From Terriglobia bacterium (GTDB lineage Bacteria > Acidobacteriota > Terriglobia > Terriglobales > Acidobacteriaceae): a stretch of 64,000 bases of DNA. The stretch spans positions 1 through 64,000 of the forward strand of contig JAIQET010000002.1 in the NCBI GenBank assembly GCA_020073645.1, given 5' to 3'. Positions 18,771-27,063 of the stretch are shown piece after piece; position 1 is the stretch's first letter; the number at the start of each line of letters is the position of its first letter. Made by a program: the position numbers and the translations under genes. The notes under the pieces were generated by a model. The model was not told the origin of the DNA. It searched no databases and saw nothing but the letters and a program-made list of their open reading frames with translations.

Positions 18771-18867
18771 AATTGTTGATTGATGATTGTTCATTGTTGA
18801 TTGAAGACCGGAAGCCCGCTTGTCCATCCGCCTTCAATCAACAATCAAAAATCAACAATCAACAATG
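18771..18867. repeat. Inverted short-word repeat (ATTGTTGATTG / CAATCAACAAT)
   Basis: The left arm (18771-18806) is made of ATTGTTGATTG words and the right arm (18832-18867) of CAATCAACAATC words, so the two could fold into one long hairpin. The TGA stop of the ABC ATPase gene (18859-18861) lies inside the right arm. Confidence 0.8.
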
Positions 18868-19584
18868 TTCCGTATGCGGATTCCACTGCGGGTCCTGTTC
18901 CGGCGCGACGATCTGGCCGTCGCGCATGTGAATCATGCGATCGCCATAGCTGGCGGCCTCCGGATTGTGGGTAATCATGAGCACGGTCTGCCCCAGTTCC
19001 TGGTTCGACTGCCGCAGCATGTTCAGCACAATTTCTGAGTTCTTCGAATCCAGGTTGCCGGTGGGCTCGTCGGCCAACACGATGGCCGGTTTGTTGATCA
19101 GCGCCCGCGCCAGCGCCACCCGCTGCTGCTCGCCACCGGAGAGTTCCGAGGGACGGTGGTGCAGGCGCTGCGTCAGTCCCAACAGCCCCACAATCTTGTC
19201 AAAGTACGCCTTGTCATGGCTCCCGTTGGCGCCGGCTATGTCGCGCGCAATCTCGATATTGGAGCGCGCGTCCAGTGTCGGCAGCAAGTTGAACTTCTGG
19301 AACACGAAGCCGATCTTGCGCTTGCGCATGCGGGTGCGTTCGGCGTCGGAAAGCTGCGCGAAGTCGTCCCCATCCACGGTGACGTGACCGGAATCGGCGC
19401 GGGTCAACCCGCCCAGCAGATAAAACAACGTGGACTTCCCGCTTCCCGACGGCCCCACCACGCTGACAAACTCACCTTTTTGCACGCTGAAGGAAATGCC
19501 ACGCAGCGCGGGTACCTCAACTTTGCCCACGTGGTAGGTTTTGCACAGCTCTACGGCTTCGATAAAGGCGGCCATCCGAACCAT
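18859..19584 (-). CDS. ABC transporter ATP-binding protein (LolD/MacB-type)
   Basis: 241 residues of the MacB/LolD/FtsE-like ATPase group, which drive lipoprotein release or peptide efflux with FtsX-type permeases. Visible are Walker A GPSGSGKSTLFYLLGG, the Q loop FVFQKFNLLPTL, the signature LSGGEQQRVALARAL, Walker B IVLADEPTGNLDSKNS and the switch histidine in MITHNPEAA. A start at 19584 or 19575 fits the family, and the longer open frame to 19764 runs through the next gene's 5' side. No permease gene is adjacent, so its partner is elsewhere. The last residues and stop are encoded by the short-word repeat. Confidence 0.93.
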   Translation of the reverse strand: MVRMAAFIEAVELCKTYHVGKVEVPALRGISFSVQKGEFVSVVGPSGSGKSTLFYLLGGLTRADSGHVTVDGDDFAQLSDAERTRMRKRKIGFVFQKFNLLPTLDARSNIEIARDIAGANGSHDKAYFDKIVGLLGLTQRLHHRPSELSGGEQQRVALARALINKPAIVLADEPTGNLDSKNSEIVLNMLRQSNQELGQTVLMITHNPEAASYGDRMIHMRDGQIVAPEQDPQWNPHTEHC

Positions 19585-19633
19585 CGATATTACACGAAGC
19601 CCAAGGGCGTGTGGGACGGGTCTTGCGCTGCGC

Positions 19634-20050
19634 TTAAGCGACGCTGGGCTGGGAAGGAGCTCGGGGAGAGGGGGCGCGCCTGGGTCCGCGCTTGCGCACC
19701 AGCAGCAGGCGGATGCGCTCCAGCAGGTCCGCGGGCGCGTACATCCCCTTGGCCAGGAAAACATCGGCCCGCGTGTCGCGGTCGTAGATCTTCACCTTGC
19801 CGGAGAGCAGGATGGCCGGAGTCTGGGGAGAAAGTCCTTTGATCTCGTCAATCAGTCTGGTGCCATCCAAACCAGGCATGATCAGATCGGTGAGCACCAG
19901 GTCTACCCCGCCCTGGCGGAAGCGGTGCAACGCCTCTTCGCCGCTGGCACAAGCGACGACCCGGTAACCGCGGGTTTCCAGCATGACTTTGCGGATGGAG
20001 AGCGACTGCTCGTTGTCGTCAACGCAGAGAATCGTTCGCTTCGGTTTCAT
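19634..20050 (-). CDS. Single-domain response regulator (CheY-like receiver)
   Basis: A 138-residue receiver domain without an output domain. ILCVDDNEQS gives the acidic pair, Asp55 in LVLTDLIMPG is the phosphorylation site, LLSGK is the Ser/Thr switch and FLAKG the conserved Lys. The final 20 residues are basic and proline-rich (RKRGPRRAPSPRAPSQP), probably a disordered tail. It may be phosphorylated by an unlinked kinase. The gene lies 49 bases upstream of the ABC ATPase on the same strand, so co-transcription is possible but functionally unproven. Confidence 0.9.
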   Translation of the reverse strand: MKPKRTILCVDDNEQSLSIRKVMLETRGYRVVACASGEEALHRFRQGGVDLVLTDLIMPGLDGTRLIDEIKGLSPQTPAILLSGKVKIYDRDTRADVFLAKGMYAPADLLERIRLLLVRKRGPRRAPSPRAPSQPSVA

Positions 20051-20262
20051 TCGGCTTTCCGAAATGGCGACGGACCGACTGCATCCTGCGCCGGGAAACT
20101 TCGAAATTTTTTATTGACCTGGAGAATTCAGAGCGAGATGAATGCTAACCATCCGGTGACGCTGTGTAAAGTGCCGCCGATGCTAATGGGAAATTTGCCC
20201 CATTGAAAATTTTGCCGGCTTGTGCATGTCGCCATTTTCTCGCGGGAATCGCGGCGCGGCGC

Positions 20263-21156
20263 TCAGAAAAAGATTTCTCCCCGCAGAACCTCAACCACAT
20301 TTCCACCGACCCGCACATTAACCACTCGGTCATGGGTCTTGGAGGCGCAGACAAAAATCCGGCTGGACCGGCGCATCTCAATCCCCTGCTCGATGAGTAC
20401 GCGCTCGTCGGACTGCGCCACCCCGTGCGCCACCATCCAAGCCGCCGCGCAGCCCGCGGCCGAGCCGGTAGCCGGATCTTCCCCGTTGTAGAACATCATG
20501 CGGGCGTGCAGGCGAGCCGAGGGATCCGCCGTCTGCCGGGTCACGAAGTAGAAGAATTTTCCCCCGGAGCGCTCCAGGTATTCCGTGGAAGCCTTTACAT
20601 CTACGTGCAACCCTCGCATGATCTCCAGCCCCCGCAGCGGAACTACTGTAAACGCCACGCCCGTGGAGATGGTCTGGATGGGTAGCGAAGGATCGATGTC
20701 CCCATCGCGCAACCCAGCGGCGCGCACTACCGCTTCCCGGTCATGCAGAGGACCGAACGTCGGGTCCACCTGGGTCATCTCTCCGAACACCGGCTGCCCA
20801 GGTGCGTTTTCGAAGCGCACCGGCACCTTGCCGACATTGAGGTCGAGCACGACCTCGCTCACGCCGCTCGAACCGCGCAACAGAAACGCCGTCCCCAGGG
20901 TTGGATGCCCTGCGAATGGCAACTCCTCTTCCACCGTGAAGATGCGCACCCGCACGCCGTGCTGGCCTTCGGTGGCGGCATCGCGTGGCAGAACGAACGT
21001 AGTCTCCGAGAGGTTCATCTCCCGTGCCAGGGCCTGCATTTGTTCATCGCTGAGTCCCCGGCCGTCGGGAAAAACCGCCAGAGGATTGCCCTCCAGGGGC
21101 CGGGATGTAAACACGTCCAGCTGCGCGAAGGGAAACCGCCGGAGTTCTTTGGCCAT
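20263..21156 (-). CDS. PhzF-family isomerase/epimerase-like protein
   Basis: 297 residues with the two-domain PhzF/diaminopimelate-epimerase fold. The start AQLDVFTSRPLEGNPLAVF and MNLSETTFVLP are diagnostic. Glu51 in NLSETTF corresponds to the catalytic glutamate of PhzF. A second half has EDPATGSAAGCAAAWMV, the matching glycine-rich phosphate-like loop. PhzF isomerises a phenazine precursor, but most family members (YddE-like) have unknown substrates and no phenazine genes are near. The ATG at 21156 fits the family start. Confidence 0.9.
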   Translation of the reverse strand: MAKELRRFPFAQLDVFTSRPLEGNPLAVFPDGRGLSDEQMQALAREMNLSETTFVLPRDAATEGQHGVRVRIFTVEEELPFAGHPTLGTAFLLRGSSGVSEVVLDLNVGKVPVRFENAPGQPVFGEMTQVDPTFGPLHDREAVVRAAGLRDGDIDPSLPIQTISTGVAFTVVPLRGLEIMRGLHVDVKASTEYLERSGGKFFYFVTRQTADPSARLHARMMFYNGEDPATGSAAGCAAAWMVAHGVAQSDERVLIEQGIEMRRSSRIFVCASKTHDRVVNVRVGGNVVEVLRGEIFF

Positions 21157-21451
21157 GCAGGCTCATTGTAGCGCCAGCGTTCGGCTGCTTTGAAACCCTG
21201 CCGCCAGTTCTAAGCCGTGAGTCAAAGGGCTCATTGACAGCCATACCACTACAGAGGATAGTTGTGGGCTGCTTTTGACCGGCGCGGCGGGGGCTGAGCC
21301 CCGTCCCCCCGCTCCCGGGAAAGGCTGCGCTTCTGCAGGGCCCAACTAGAGTTTGCCTTCGACTGCCAATCCGATTCGTCCACGCGAGACCGCCTGGTGC
21401 GCTCGCAAAGCCTCATGCACTGTTTTCTTTTCCCTATATCGAGGAGGATGC
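21157..21451. other. Divergent intergenic region
   Basis: About 295 bases between the phzF-like gene and the secreted protein gene. It should contain both promoters. No gene, hairpin or clear -35/-10 pair was recognised, only the GAGGAGG ribosome binding site at 21441-21447 before the downstream gene. Confidence 0.4.
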
Positions 21452-23026
21452 ATGCAAAGTACAGGTGCGGCAAGCCTACGCCGCTTGCTGCTGTTCAGTT
21501 GCCTCTTGCTGTGGATCGTCCCCGCCCCAGCTCAGGAAGTACAGAGAGGGGCCCGGGTCATTCAGCCCACCCGCCAGGATGTTTCGCTTCCGCTCCGTGA
21601 GCTGGCGACTTATCCGCCTCCCCTCCAGCCGCGCTTGCAGACGTTGTTTCCCAAACACCCGCTGCGCCCGAGCGGCAGTGCGGGGGTCGACACCGCCGTG
21701 CAGCAACTGGTATTGCCCAATGTCACCACTACCAACCTGCTGAACTTTGACGGTATCAGCGGCACCATGGCTGGAGGCGCCACTCCGCCCGACACCAATG
21801 GGTCGGTTGGGGGAACTCAGTTTGTCGAGATCGTGAACTTCGACTTCGCCGTCTACGACAAGACCACCGGGGCGGTGCTGCTGGCGCCCACCCGCATCAA
21901 CACCATCTGGGCGGGTTTTGGTGGATTGTGCGAGACCATTGCCGGTGGCGATCCGGTTGTCCTCTGGGACAAGGCCGCGCAGCGCTGGCTGCTGACCGAG
22001 CTTTCCTACAACGGTACCTTGACGTCGAACTTCGTCTGCATCGCGGTCTCGACCAGTTCGGACGCGGCCGGTAGCTATAACCGTTATGCGTACAGTTTCG
22101 GCACCACGCTTCCCGATTATCCCAAGTACGGCATCTGGCCGGATGCTTACTACCTCTCGGTAAATGCCTTCGGAGCGGGCTTTGGCGAACCCTGTGCCCT
22201 GGATCGCACCGCGATGCTGGCGGGAGCAACGGCGGCCATGATTTGCTTCCCGGCAAAGTCGCCAAACTCCAGCTTCTTGCCCTCGGACATGGACGGTACG
22301 ACCCCGCCCCCGGCCGGCGCCCCCAACCATTTCGTGGAGCTGGGTACCTCCGGCACCACCTTGAACGAATTCGACTTCCACGTAGATTTCGTGAACCCCA
22401 CGAACTCCACTTTCACCGGCCCGAATGCTATCACGGTGAAGTCTTACAGTCTGGCCTGTGGCGGGGGAACCTGCATTAAGCAACCTTCCCCAGGCACCAC
22501 CCTGGATTCTCTGGGCGACCGCCTCATGTTCCGCCTGGCTTACCGTAACTTTGGCGACCATGAATCGATGGTGGTGGCGCACTCGGTGAAACCATCCGGC
22601 ACCTCCACCGCGTTGTCGGCGGTCCGCTGGTACGAGTTGCGCTCCACCCCTCCAGGCGGCAAGTTCTCCGTGTTCCAGCAGGGGACTTTCCAGAACAAGA
22701 ACATCAGCCTGTGGATGGGAAGCATCGCCATGGACAAGGTCGGCGACATCGCTCTAGGGATGTCGGCATCCAACACCTCGGTGAAACCTACCGTGGTCTA
22801 CACCGGCCGCGTTCCCGGCGATCCTGCGGGTATGCTGGAGTCGCCCAAGGTCGTGGTGAAAGGCACGGGTGTGCAAAGCGGGTCTAATCGCTGGGGCGAT
22901 TACAGCAGCATGAGCGTCGACCCGGCCGACGACTGCACCTTCTGGTACAGCCAGGAATATGCCAAGACCAACGGCACCAACTGGGCTACCCGGATGGTCT
23001 CTTTCAAATTCAATAGTTGTCACTGA
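21452..23026 (+). CDS. Large secreted protein of unknown function (PPDTNGSVG family)
   Basis: 524 residues with a signal peptide (RRLLLFSCLLLWIVPAPAQ). The mature part has NFDGISGTMAGGATPPDTNG, then GGTQFVEIVNFDFAVYDKTTG, GDPVVLWDKAAQRWLL and a C-terminal GSNRWGDYSSMSVDPADDC. This pattern occurs in a family of exported bacterial proteins that are probably beta-propellers or sialidase-like. I know of no established function. Cysteines are paired late in the protein, as expected for an extracellular protein. The ATG at 21452 has a strong GAGGAGG and begins the signal peptide. A rho-independent terminator follows. Confidence 0.85.
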   Translation: MQSTGAASLRRLLLFSCLLLWIVPAPAQEVQRGARVIQPTRQDVSLPLRELATYPPPLQPRLQTLFPKHPLRPSGSAGVDTAVQQLVLPNVTTTNLLNFDGISGTMAGGATPPDTNGSVGGTQFVEIVNFDFAVYDKTTGAVLLAPTRINTIWAGFGGLCETIAGGDPVVLWDKAAQRWLLTELSYNGTLTSNFVCIAVSTSSDAAGSYNRYAYSFGTTLPDYPKYGIWPDAYYLSVNAFGAGFGEPCALDRTAMLAGATAAMICFPAKSPNSSFLPSDMDGTTPPPAGAPNHFVELGTSGTTLNEFDFHVDFVNPTNSTFTGPNAITVKSYSLACGGGTCIKQPSPGTTLDSLGDRLMFRLAYRNFGDHESMVVAHSVKPSGTSTALSAVRWYELRSTPPGGKFSVFQQGTFQNKNISLWMGSIAMDKVGDIALGMSASNTSVKPTVVYTGRVPGDPAGMLESPKVVVKGTGVQSGSNRWGDYSSMSVDPADDCTFWYSQEYAKTNGTNWATRMVSFKFNSCH

Positions 23027-23042
23027 GGGACTTGGGACGTTT

Positions 23043-23079
23043 CGGCCAGGGTGCTGCTTGCGGTGCCCTGGCCGTTTTT
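23043..23079 (+). terminator. Rho-independent terminator
   Basis: CGGCCAGGG (23043-23051) and CCCTGGCCG (23066-23074) form a perfect 9-bp stem, followed by TTTTT. It ends the secreted protein transcript. Confidence 0.9.
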
Positions 23080-23089
23080 ATTGCCCGCT

Positions 23090-23133
23090 CCGCGGTTTGA
23101 CCGCGGTTTGACTGCGGTTTGACTGCACTTGGA
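23090..23133. repeat. 11-bp tandem repeat (about 3-4 units)
   Basis: CCGCGGTTTGA is repeated at 23090 and 23101, then CTGCGGTTTGA at 23112, with a decayed fourth unit CTGCACTTGGA. It lies between the terminator and the peroxiredoxin promoter. Confidence 0.8.
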
Positions 23134-23306
23134 GCGCCGCGTATTCTAACCAATGTATGCGCCAACGTCCCATGCGCTCCGCCCTGTGTTGTTGTACGTG
23201 GGCGCCGGTGTGTCGGTAGCGCAAGAAGCGGCTTTGAACCCCATCCGGCGCCGATTGAGTCAGTCCAAGCTAAAATTCCATACTAAATAGGTAGAGGAGA
23301 TGAACC

Positions 23307-23966
23307 GTGTCGCTACGTATCAATGATACAGCCCCCAATTTCACTGCTGAAACCACCCAGGGCACGATCAATTTTCACGAATGGATCGGCGACGGCTGGG
23401 CGATCTTGTTTTCGCATCCCAAAGACTTTACGCCCGTGTGCACCACCGAACTCGGTTACATGGCAGGGCTCCAACCGGAATTTGCCAAGCGGAACTGCAA
23501 GATTATCGGCCTGAGCGTGGACCCGGTGGGCAATCACAGCAAGTGGGCGGCCGACATCGAGGAGACCCAGGGCCACAAGGTCAACTACCCGATGATCGGC
23601 GACCCGGAGCTCAAGGTCGCCAAGCTTTATGAAATGCTGCCGGCCGCAAGCGGGACCACCTCCGAGGGCCGCACTGCTGCTGACAATGCCACCGTGCGTA
23701 CCGTGTTCGTGGTCGGCCCCGACAAGAAGATCAAGCTGATGCTCATCTACCCGATGAGCACCGGCCGTAACTTCGACGAGGTGCTGCGCGTCCTCGATTC
23801 CATCCAGCTCACCGCCAAACACAAAGTGGCTACGCCGGTGAACTGGAAGCAGGGCGGCGATGTCATCATTTCGCCGGCGGTATCGAACGAGGAAGCCAAG
23901 CAGAAATATCCTGGCGGCTGGAAGGCGCCGAAGCCGTATCTGCGCATCGTCCCGCAGCCGAAGTAA
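23307..23966 (+). CDS. 1-Cys peroxiredoxin (Prx6-type)
   Basis: 219 residues. A thiol peroxidase that reduces H2O2 and organic hydroperoxides. The peroxidatic cysteine is Cys45 in HPKDFTPVCTTELGYM. The long C-terminal half with SVDPVGNHSKWAADIEET, YPMSTGRNFDEVLRVLDS and the late WKQGGDVIISPAVSNEEA is typical of the Prx6/1-Cys group. The start is GTG at 23307, supported by GAGGAG eight bases upstream. The cysteine codon is TGT/TGC, so this is not a selenoprotein despite the selenocysteine tRNA gene downstream. Confidence 0.94.
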   Translation: MSLRINDTAPNFTAETTQGTINFHEWIGDGWAILFSHPKDFTPVCTTELGYMAGLQPEFAKRNCKIIGLSVDPVGNHSKWAADIEETQGHKVNYPMIGDPELKVAKLYEMLPAASGTTSEGRTAADNATVRTVFVVGPDKKIKLMLIYPMSTGRNFDEVLRVLDSIQLTAKHKVATPVNWKQGGDVIISPAVSNEEAKQKYPGGWKAPKPYLRIVPQPK

Positions 23967-23969
23967 CCG

Positions 23970-24020
23970 TGCCGTAGCGCCGGCAGCCTGCCCTGAGCGC
24001 AGTCGAAAGGGTCCCGCCGG
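23970..24020. repeat. Dispersed palindromic element (GCCGGC / CTGAGCGnAG type)
   Basis: The stretch TAGCGCCGGC...CCCTGAGCGCAGTCGAAAGGG...CCCGCCGGC just after the peroxiredoxin gene combines two motifs that recur elsewhere: the TAGCGCCGGC arm (31448, 50518, 56101) and the CTGAGCG-AG-GAA word (17660, 61610). Confidence 0.6.
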
Positions 24021-24134
24021 CAAAGTCGGTCGCCACGGATCAGGGGGATTTCGTCGGATAAAGCTTGGAAGGGGTATCCGCGAAACATCCGCGCCGATCC
24101 GTGGCTGCATGGCTGAAGACTGACGACTGCCTAC

Positions 24135-24232
24135 GGAAGCGCATGGGGTCCGGTGATCCTCCCGGTCTTCAAAACCGGCGGGCGGCAGGTTTTCCTGTCG
24201 CCGGTGGGTTCGACTCCCACTCGCTTCCGCCA
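24135..24232 (+). tRNA. selC: tRNA-Sec(UCA), selenocysteine
   Basis: A 98-nt gene with acceptor GGAAGCG/CGCTTCC, anticodon loop CTTCAAA (anticodon TCA, reads UGA), a long variable arm (GGCGGCAGG-TTTT-CCTGTCGCC), T arm GTGGGTTCGACTCCCAC, G discriminator and encoded CCA. Length, long extra arm and TTCAA loop all fit bacterial selenocysteine tRNA. No selA, selB or selD is in the window, and no gene here shows a convincing in-frame UGA. Confidence 0.93.
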
Positions 24233-24285
24233 AGAACGGGCAGTACACGCGTTCGGCGTTGCGAGCCCAGCCCCGCCAGGATGAT

Positions 24286-26763
24286 TCAATTCCCCGCCTG
24301 TGCTGCCTTGGCTAGGCGGGAGTGCTTGATGCTGTACATCCGCCGGTCGGCGGCGGCCAGCAATTGCTCGGCGCTGTCCCCGTCGGCAGGACAGAAGGCG
24401 TGGCCGACACTCAGCGAAACAGTTGCATCGCCGCAAACGGCTCTTCCGGCCTGTGCGAGGATGCCACGCAGGCGGTCCGCAATCTCGGCCGTGGCACTCT
24501 CGCGGAGACCTGGCACCACCACCGCAAACTCATCGCCGCCCATGCGTGCCGGACAATCGTGTTCGCGGCAAGACTTCTTCAGACCCTCGGCAAACACTTG
24601 CAGCAGTTTGTTGCCCTTGAGGTGACCCAGCCGTTCATTAACTTGTTTGAACCCGTCGAGGTCGGCGACAAACACCGCCAGCGGCAGATCGGCGCGATCG
24701 CATCGAGCAATTTCATGTTCCAGGTGCAGAAAGAGCGATCTGGCATTGGGCAGGCCGGTCAGATTGTCGGTGGTTGCCGAATCCTCTGCGACCCGATACT
24801 TCACAGAATTCTCGATGGTCATACCCAGTTTCGAGCCAATTGCCAGCAGAATTCGCAGATGGTCTTTCGTGAATCCATCTTGCTGCGCACGATAAAGCGC
24901 AAGCACCGCCACCACTCCCGAAATCCCTTCCAGCGGCACGGCCAGGGCCGAGCAAAGCGTGCTGTACTTCGTGGGATCGTTGAGATAGCCCGGTTCCACC
25001 GAGGGGTTGCCATTCAGAATGGGCTTGTTGTTTTGCGCGACCCAGCCCGACAACCCTTCTCCGATGGGAATCTTCAAGGATGAAAACAGACGGAAGTTGT
25101 CCCCGTTCACATACGCCGGAACCAGCAGGTTGTCTTGCTTGAGATAGGCTGCCATCGAGTCGTGCGGCACTAGACGCTTCAACCTTACCGAGAGCATCGA
25201 GAACGTGTCCCCCAGGCTCAGGGAAACTCCCACCTCCTGGCTCAACTCGAACAGCATTTGCGACTCTTGCCGGGCGGCGGCGATTTGCCCAAGGTAATCG
25301 CGACGGGAGTCCTGGTCCTGTGCCACCGGGCTTGCCGACTTCGCAAACCCCGCCGCCGGGGCCAAGCCGCGCTCAACCTTAACGTCTTTCGACAGCTTGG
25401 CCGGCTTCTTGGATCCCTCGTCACGAGCGAGTTTCTCCAGTTCTGCGTAGCGACGCTGCAAAATCTCCACCACCCGCGGGTCGAAACTCTTGCCGGCTTC
25501 CTCCGCGACCCGCGCCATCGCTTCTTCGAGGGGCAAGCCGCGGCGATACTGCCGGTCGGAGGCCAGCGCATCCAGGCAATCCACCGCCGCCAAAATTCGC
25601 GCCCCCACTGGGATGGCTTCACCCTGTAGCCCATTGGGGTAACCGCTGCCGTCCCATTTCTCGTGATGTGCGCGAACAATGGGTACGACGGGATAAGGGA
25701 ATTCCACCTGTTCCAGAATCTCCGCCCCAATGATGGGATGGATCTTCATCTTTTCGAATTCTTCCGGAGTCAGCTTGCCCGGCTTGGAGATGATGTGCTC
25801 CGGAACCGCCAGCTTGCCGATGTCGTGCAGCACCGAAGCGGCACGCAGCGCCTCGGTTTCGTCCTCGTTCAAACCCAGCTCCTTGGCGAGCTCCATGGCA
25901 TAGATGCGCACCCGTTGCAGATGATCGTGGGTCATATGGTCCTTGGCCTCGATGGCGAGCGCCAAGGTTTCAATCGTCCGCAGATGCAGGTTCGACACCT
26001 GCTCGACATGCCGCTTTTCATCTTCCAGCTTGCCCACGTAAAGGCGATACGACCGGTAGATGAGGTGCACCGGTGGCAGCACCAGCAGAGACGACTGCCA
26101 ACCGATGTGCCGGTTCAAGAAGCTGACCACACCGACGATGGCTGCTCCCCCCAGATAATAAGAGAACGACCAGAAATAGCATTCCGACCAGACCTTTAAG
26201 AGCGGTTTCCCTTCGGTCAACCGGATAATCACCGACATCACCAGGGTATTGAAGGCAAAGTACGCGATCGCCACTGCCAGCAACGCGAGTGGTTCTTCGG
26301 CGTGAGGAATGCGACTTGCAGCCAGCCTGTACACCCCAAAAGCCACAGCAGTTCCGACGGGTATTTGCGACAGGTTGAACAAGACGTGGATTGGCTTCGG
26401 ATGGGACCGCGTGTAGCTCTGCACCAAAACCGCCGCAAACCCAATGACCAGGGTTTCCCCAAAACTCAGCTCCAGCACACCCAGCATGATGAACAGGAAG
26501 TTCACCGACATGTTGCCGCGGATGCCCGGCAGCTTTATTTTTAGAGACGACGCCAGAAGCGCTACCGCGAGGTAACACACGAACTTGATGGGATCGCTCG
26601 ATCGCCAGTGCAACGCCGCAAATACAAAGCAGCACAGCGCTAACAGCGCCAGCGCCGCGGTAAGCAGCTTCGCGCCCGATTGCGACACTTTGAGCGACAT
26701 CCCAAGATTTTTGCCGAAGTATCGGCAAATGTCCGGCACAAACCGAGCGTGTGCCGTTACCAT
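24286..26763 (-). CDS. Membrane HD-GYP / GAF / GGDEF cyclic-di-GMP signalling protein
   Basis: 825 residues in four parts. An N-terminal bundle of about seven or eight hydrophobic segments (about 25-250) may sense a signal in the membrane. An HD-GYP phosphodiesterase domain follows (about 265-450), with HDIGKLAVPEHI, HHEKWDGSGYPNGLQGEAIP and VDCLDAL. Then comes a GAF domain (about 500-650) and a C-terminal GGDEF cyclase domain (about 660-820) with intact RMGGDEFAVVVPGL. Both c-di-GMP making and breaking motifs look complete, so it may be bifunctional. The ATG at 26763 has AAGG upstream, and the ATG at 26700 is an alternative. It stands alone. Confidence 0.92.
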   Translation of the reverse strand: MVTAHARFVPDICRYFGKNLGMSLKVSQSGAKLLTAALALLALCCFVFAALHWRSSDPIKFVCYLAVALLASSLKIKLPGIRGNMSVNFLFIMLGVLELSFGETLVIGFAAVLVQSYTRSHPKPIHVLFNLSQIPVGTAVAFGVYRLAASRIPHAEEPLALLAVAIAYFAFNTLVMSVIIRLTEGKPLLKVWSECYFWSFSYYLGGAAIVGVVSFLNRHIGWQSSLLVLPPVHLIYRSYRLYVGKLEDEKRHVEQVSNLHLRTIETLALAIEAKDHMTHDHLQRVRIYAMELAKELGLNEDETEALRAASVLHDIGKLAVPEHIISKPGKLTPEEFEKMKIHPIIGAEILEQVEFPYPVVPIVRAHHEKWDGSGYPNGLQGEAIPVGARILAAVDCLDALASDRQYRRGLPLEEAMARVAEEAGKSFDPRVVEILQRRYAELEKLARDEGSKKPAKLSKDVKVERGLAPAAGFAKSASPVAQDQDSRRDYLGQIAAARQESQMLFELSQEVGVSLSLGDTFSMLSVRLKRLVPHDSMAAYLKQDNLLVPAYVNGDNFRLFSSLKIPIGEGLSGWVAQNNKPILNGNPSVEPGYLNDPTKYSTLCSALAVPLEGISGVVAVLALYRAQQDGFTKDHLRILLAIGSKLGMTIENSVKYRVAEDSATTDNLTGLPNARSLFLHLEHEIARCDRADLPLAVFVADLDGFKQVNERLGHLKGNKLLQVFAEGLKKSCREHDCPARMGGDEFAVVVPGLRESATAEIADRLRGILAQAGRAVCGDATVSLSVGHAFCPADGDSAEQLLAAADRRMYSIKHSRLAKAAQAGN

Positions 26764-27063
26764 CGTGCCCTTGCCTTAATTCCATGGAGGACCAGTGGGT
26801 TTCGTGGCCAGACGCCTGGCCGGAATTACCGCAGTAACGCAGACCTCACGCTCCTCTCATCGAGCGGGACGGACAGCTTGTCAACGTCCAAGGTCGGTTC
26901 GGAGGACAATCTGTCCGCGACGCGCTGGTAACTACCCCTATCTACCTGATTCTGAATGACAAATCTCTCGTTCGCTTCGGCAGGCCAAGTGCACTGTTAC
27001 CTGTGCAAACTCCCCCCGGCATTGTTGGCGCGGCCGTCTGCGCGCATTGGAGGGGCTCCCCGT
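26764..27063. other. Intergenic region before the subtilase gene
   Basis: Exactly 300 bases between divergent genes. No reading frame with recognisable features was found. GGAGGGG at about 27049 is the ribosome binding site for the protease gene. No clear promoter pair is visible. Confidence 0.4.

Noticed and set aside
23307-23966. Peroxiredoxin as a selenoprotein because it adjoins the selenocysteine tRNA gene
   Set aside because: The peroxidatic residue is an ordinary Cys codon (Cys45), and no in-frame TGA occurs.
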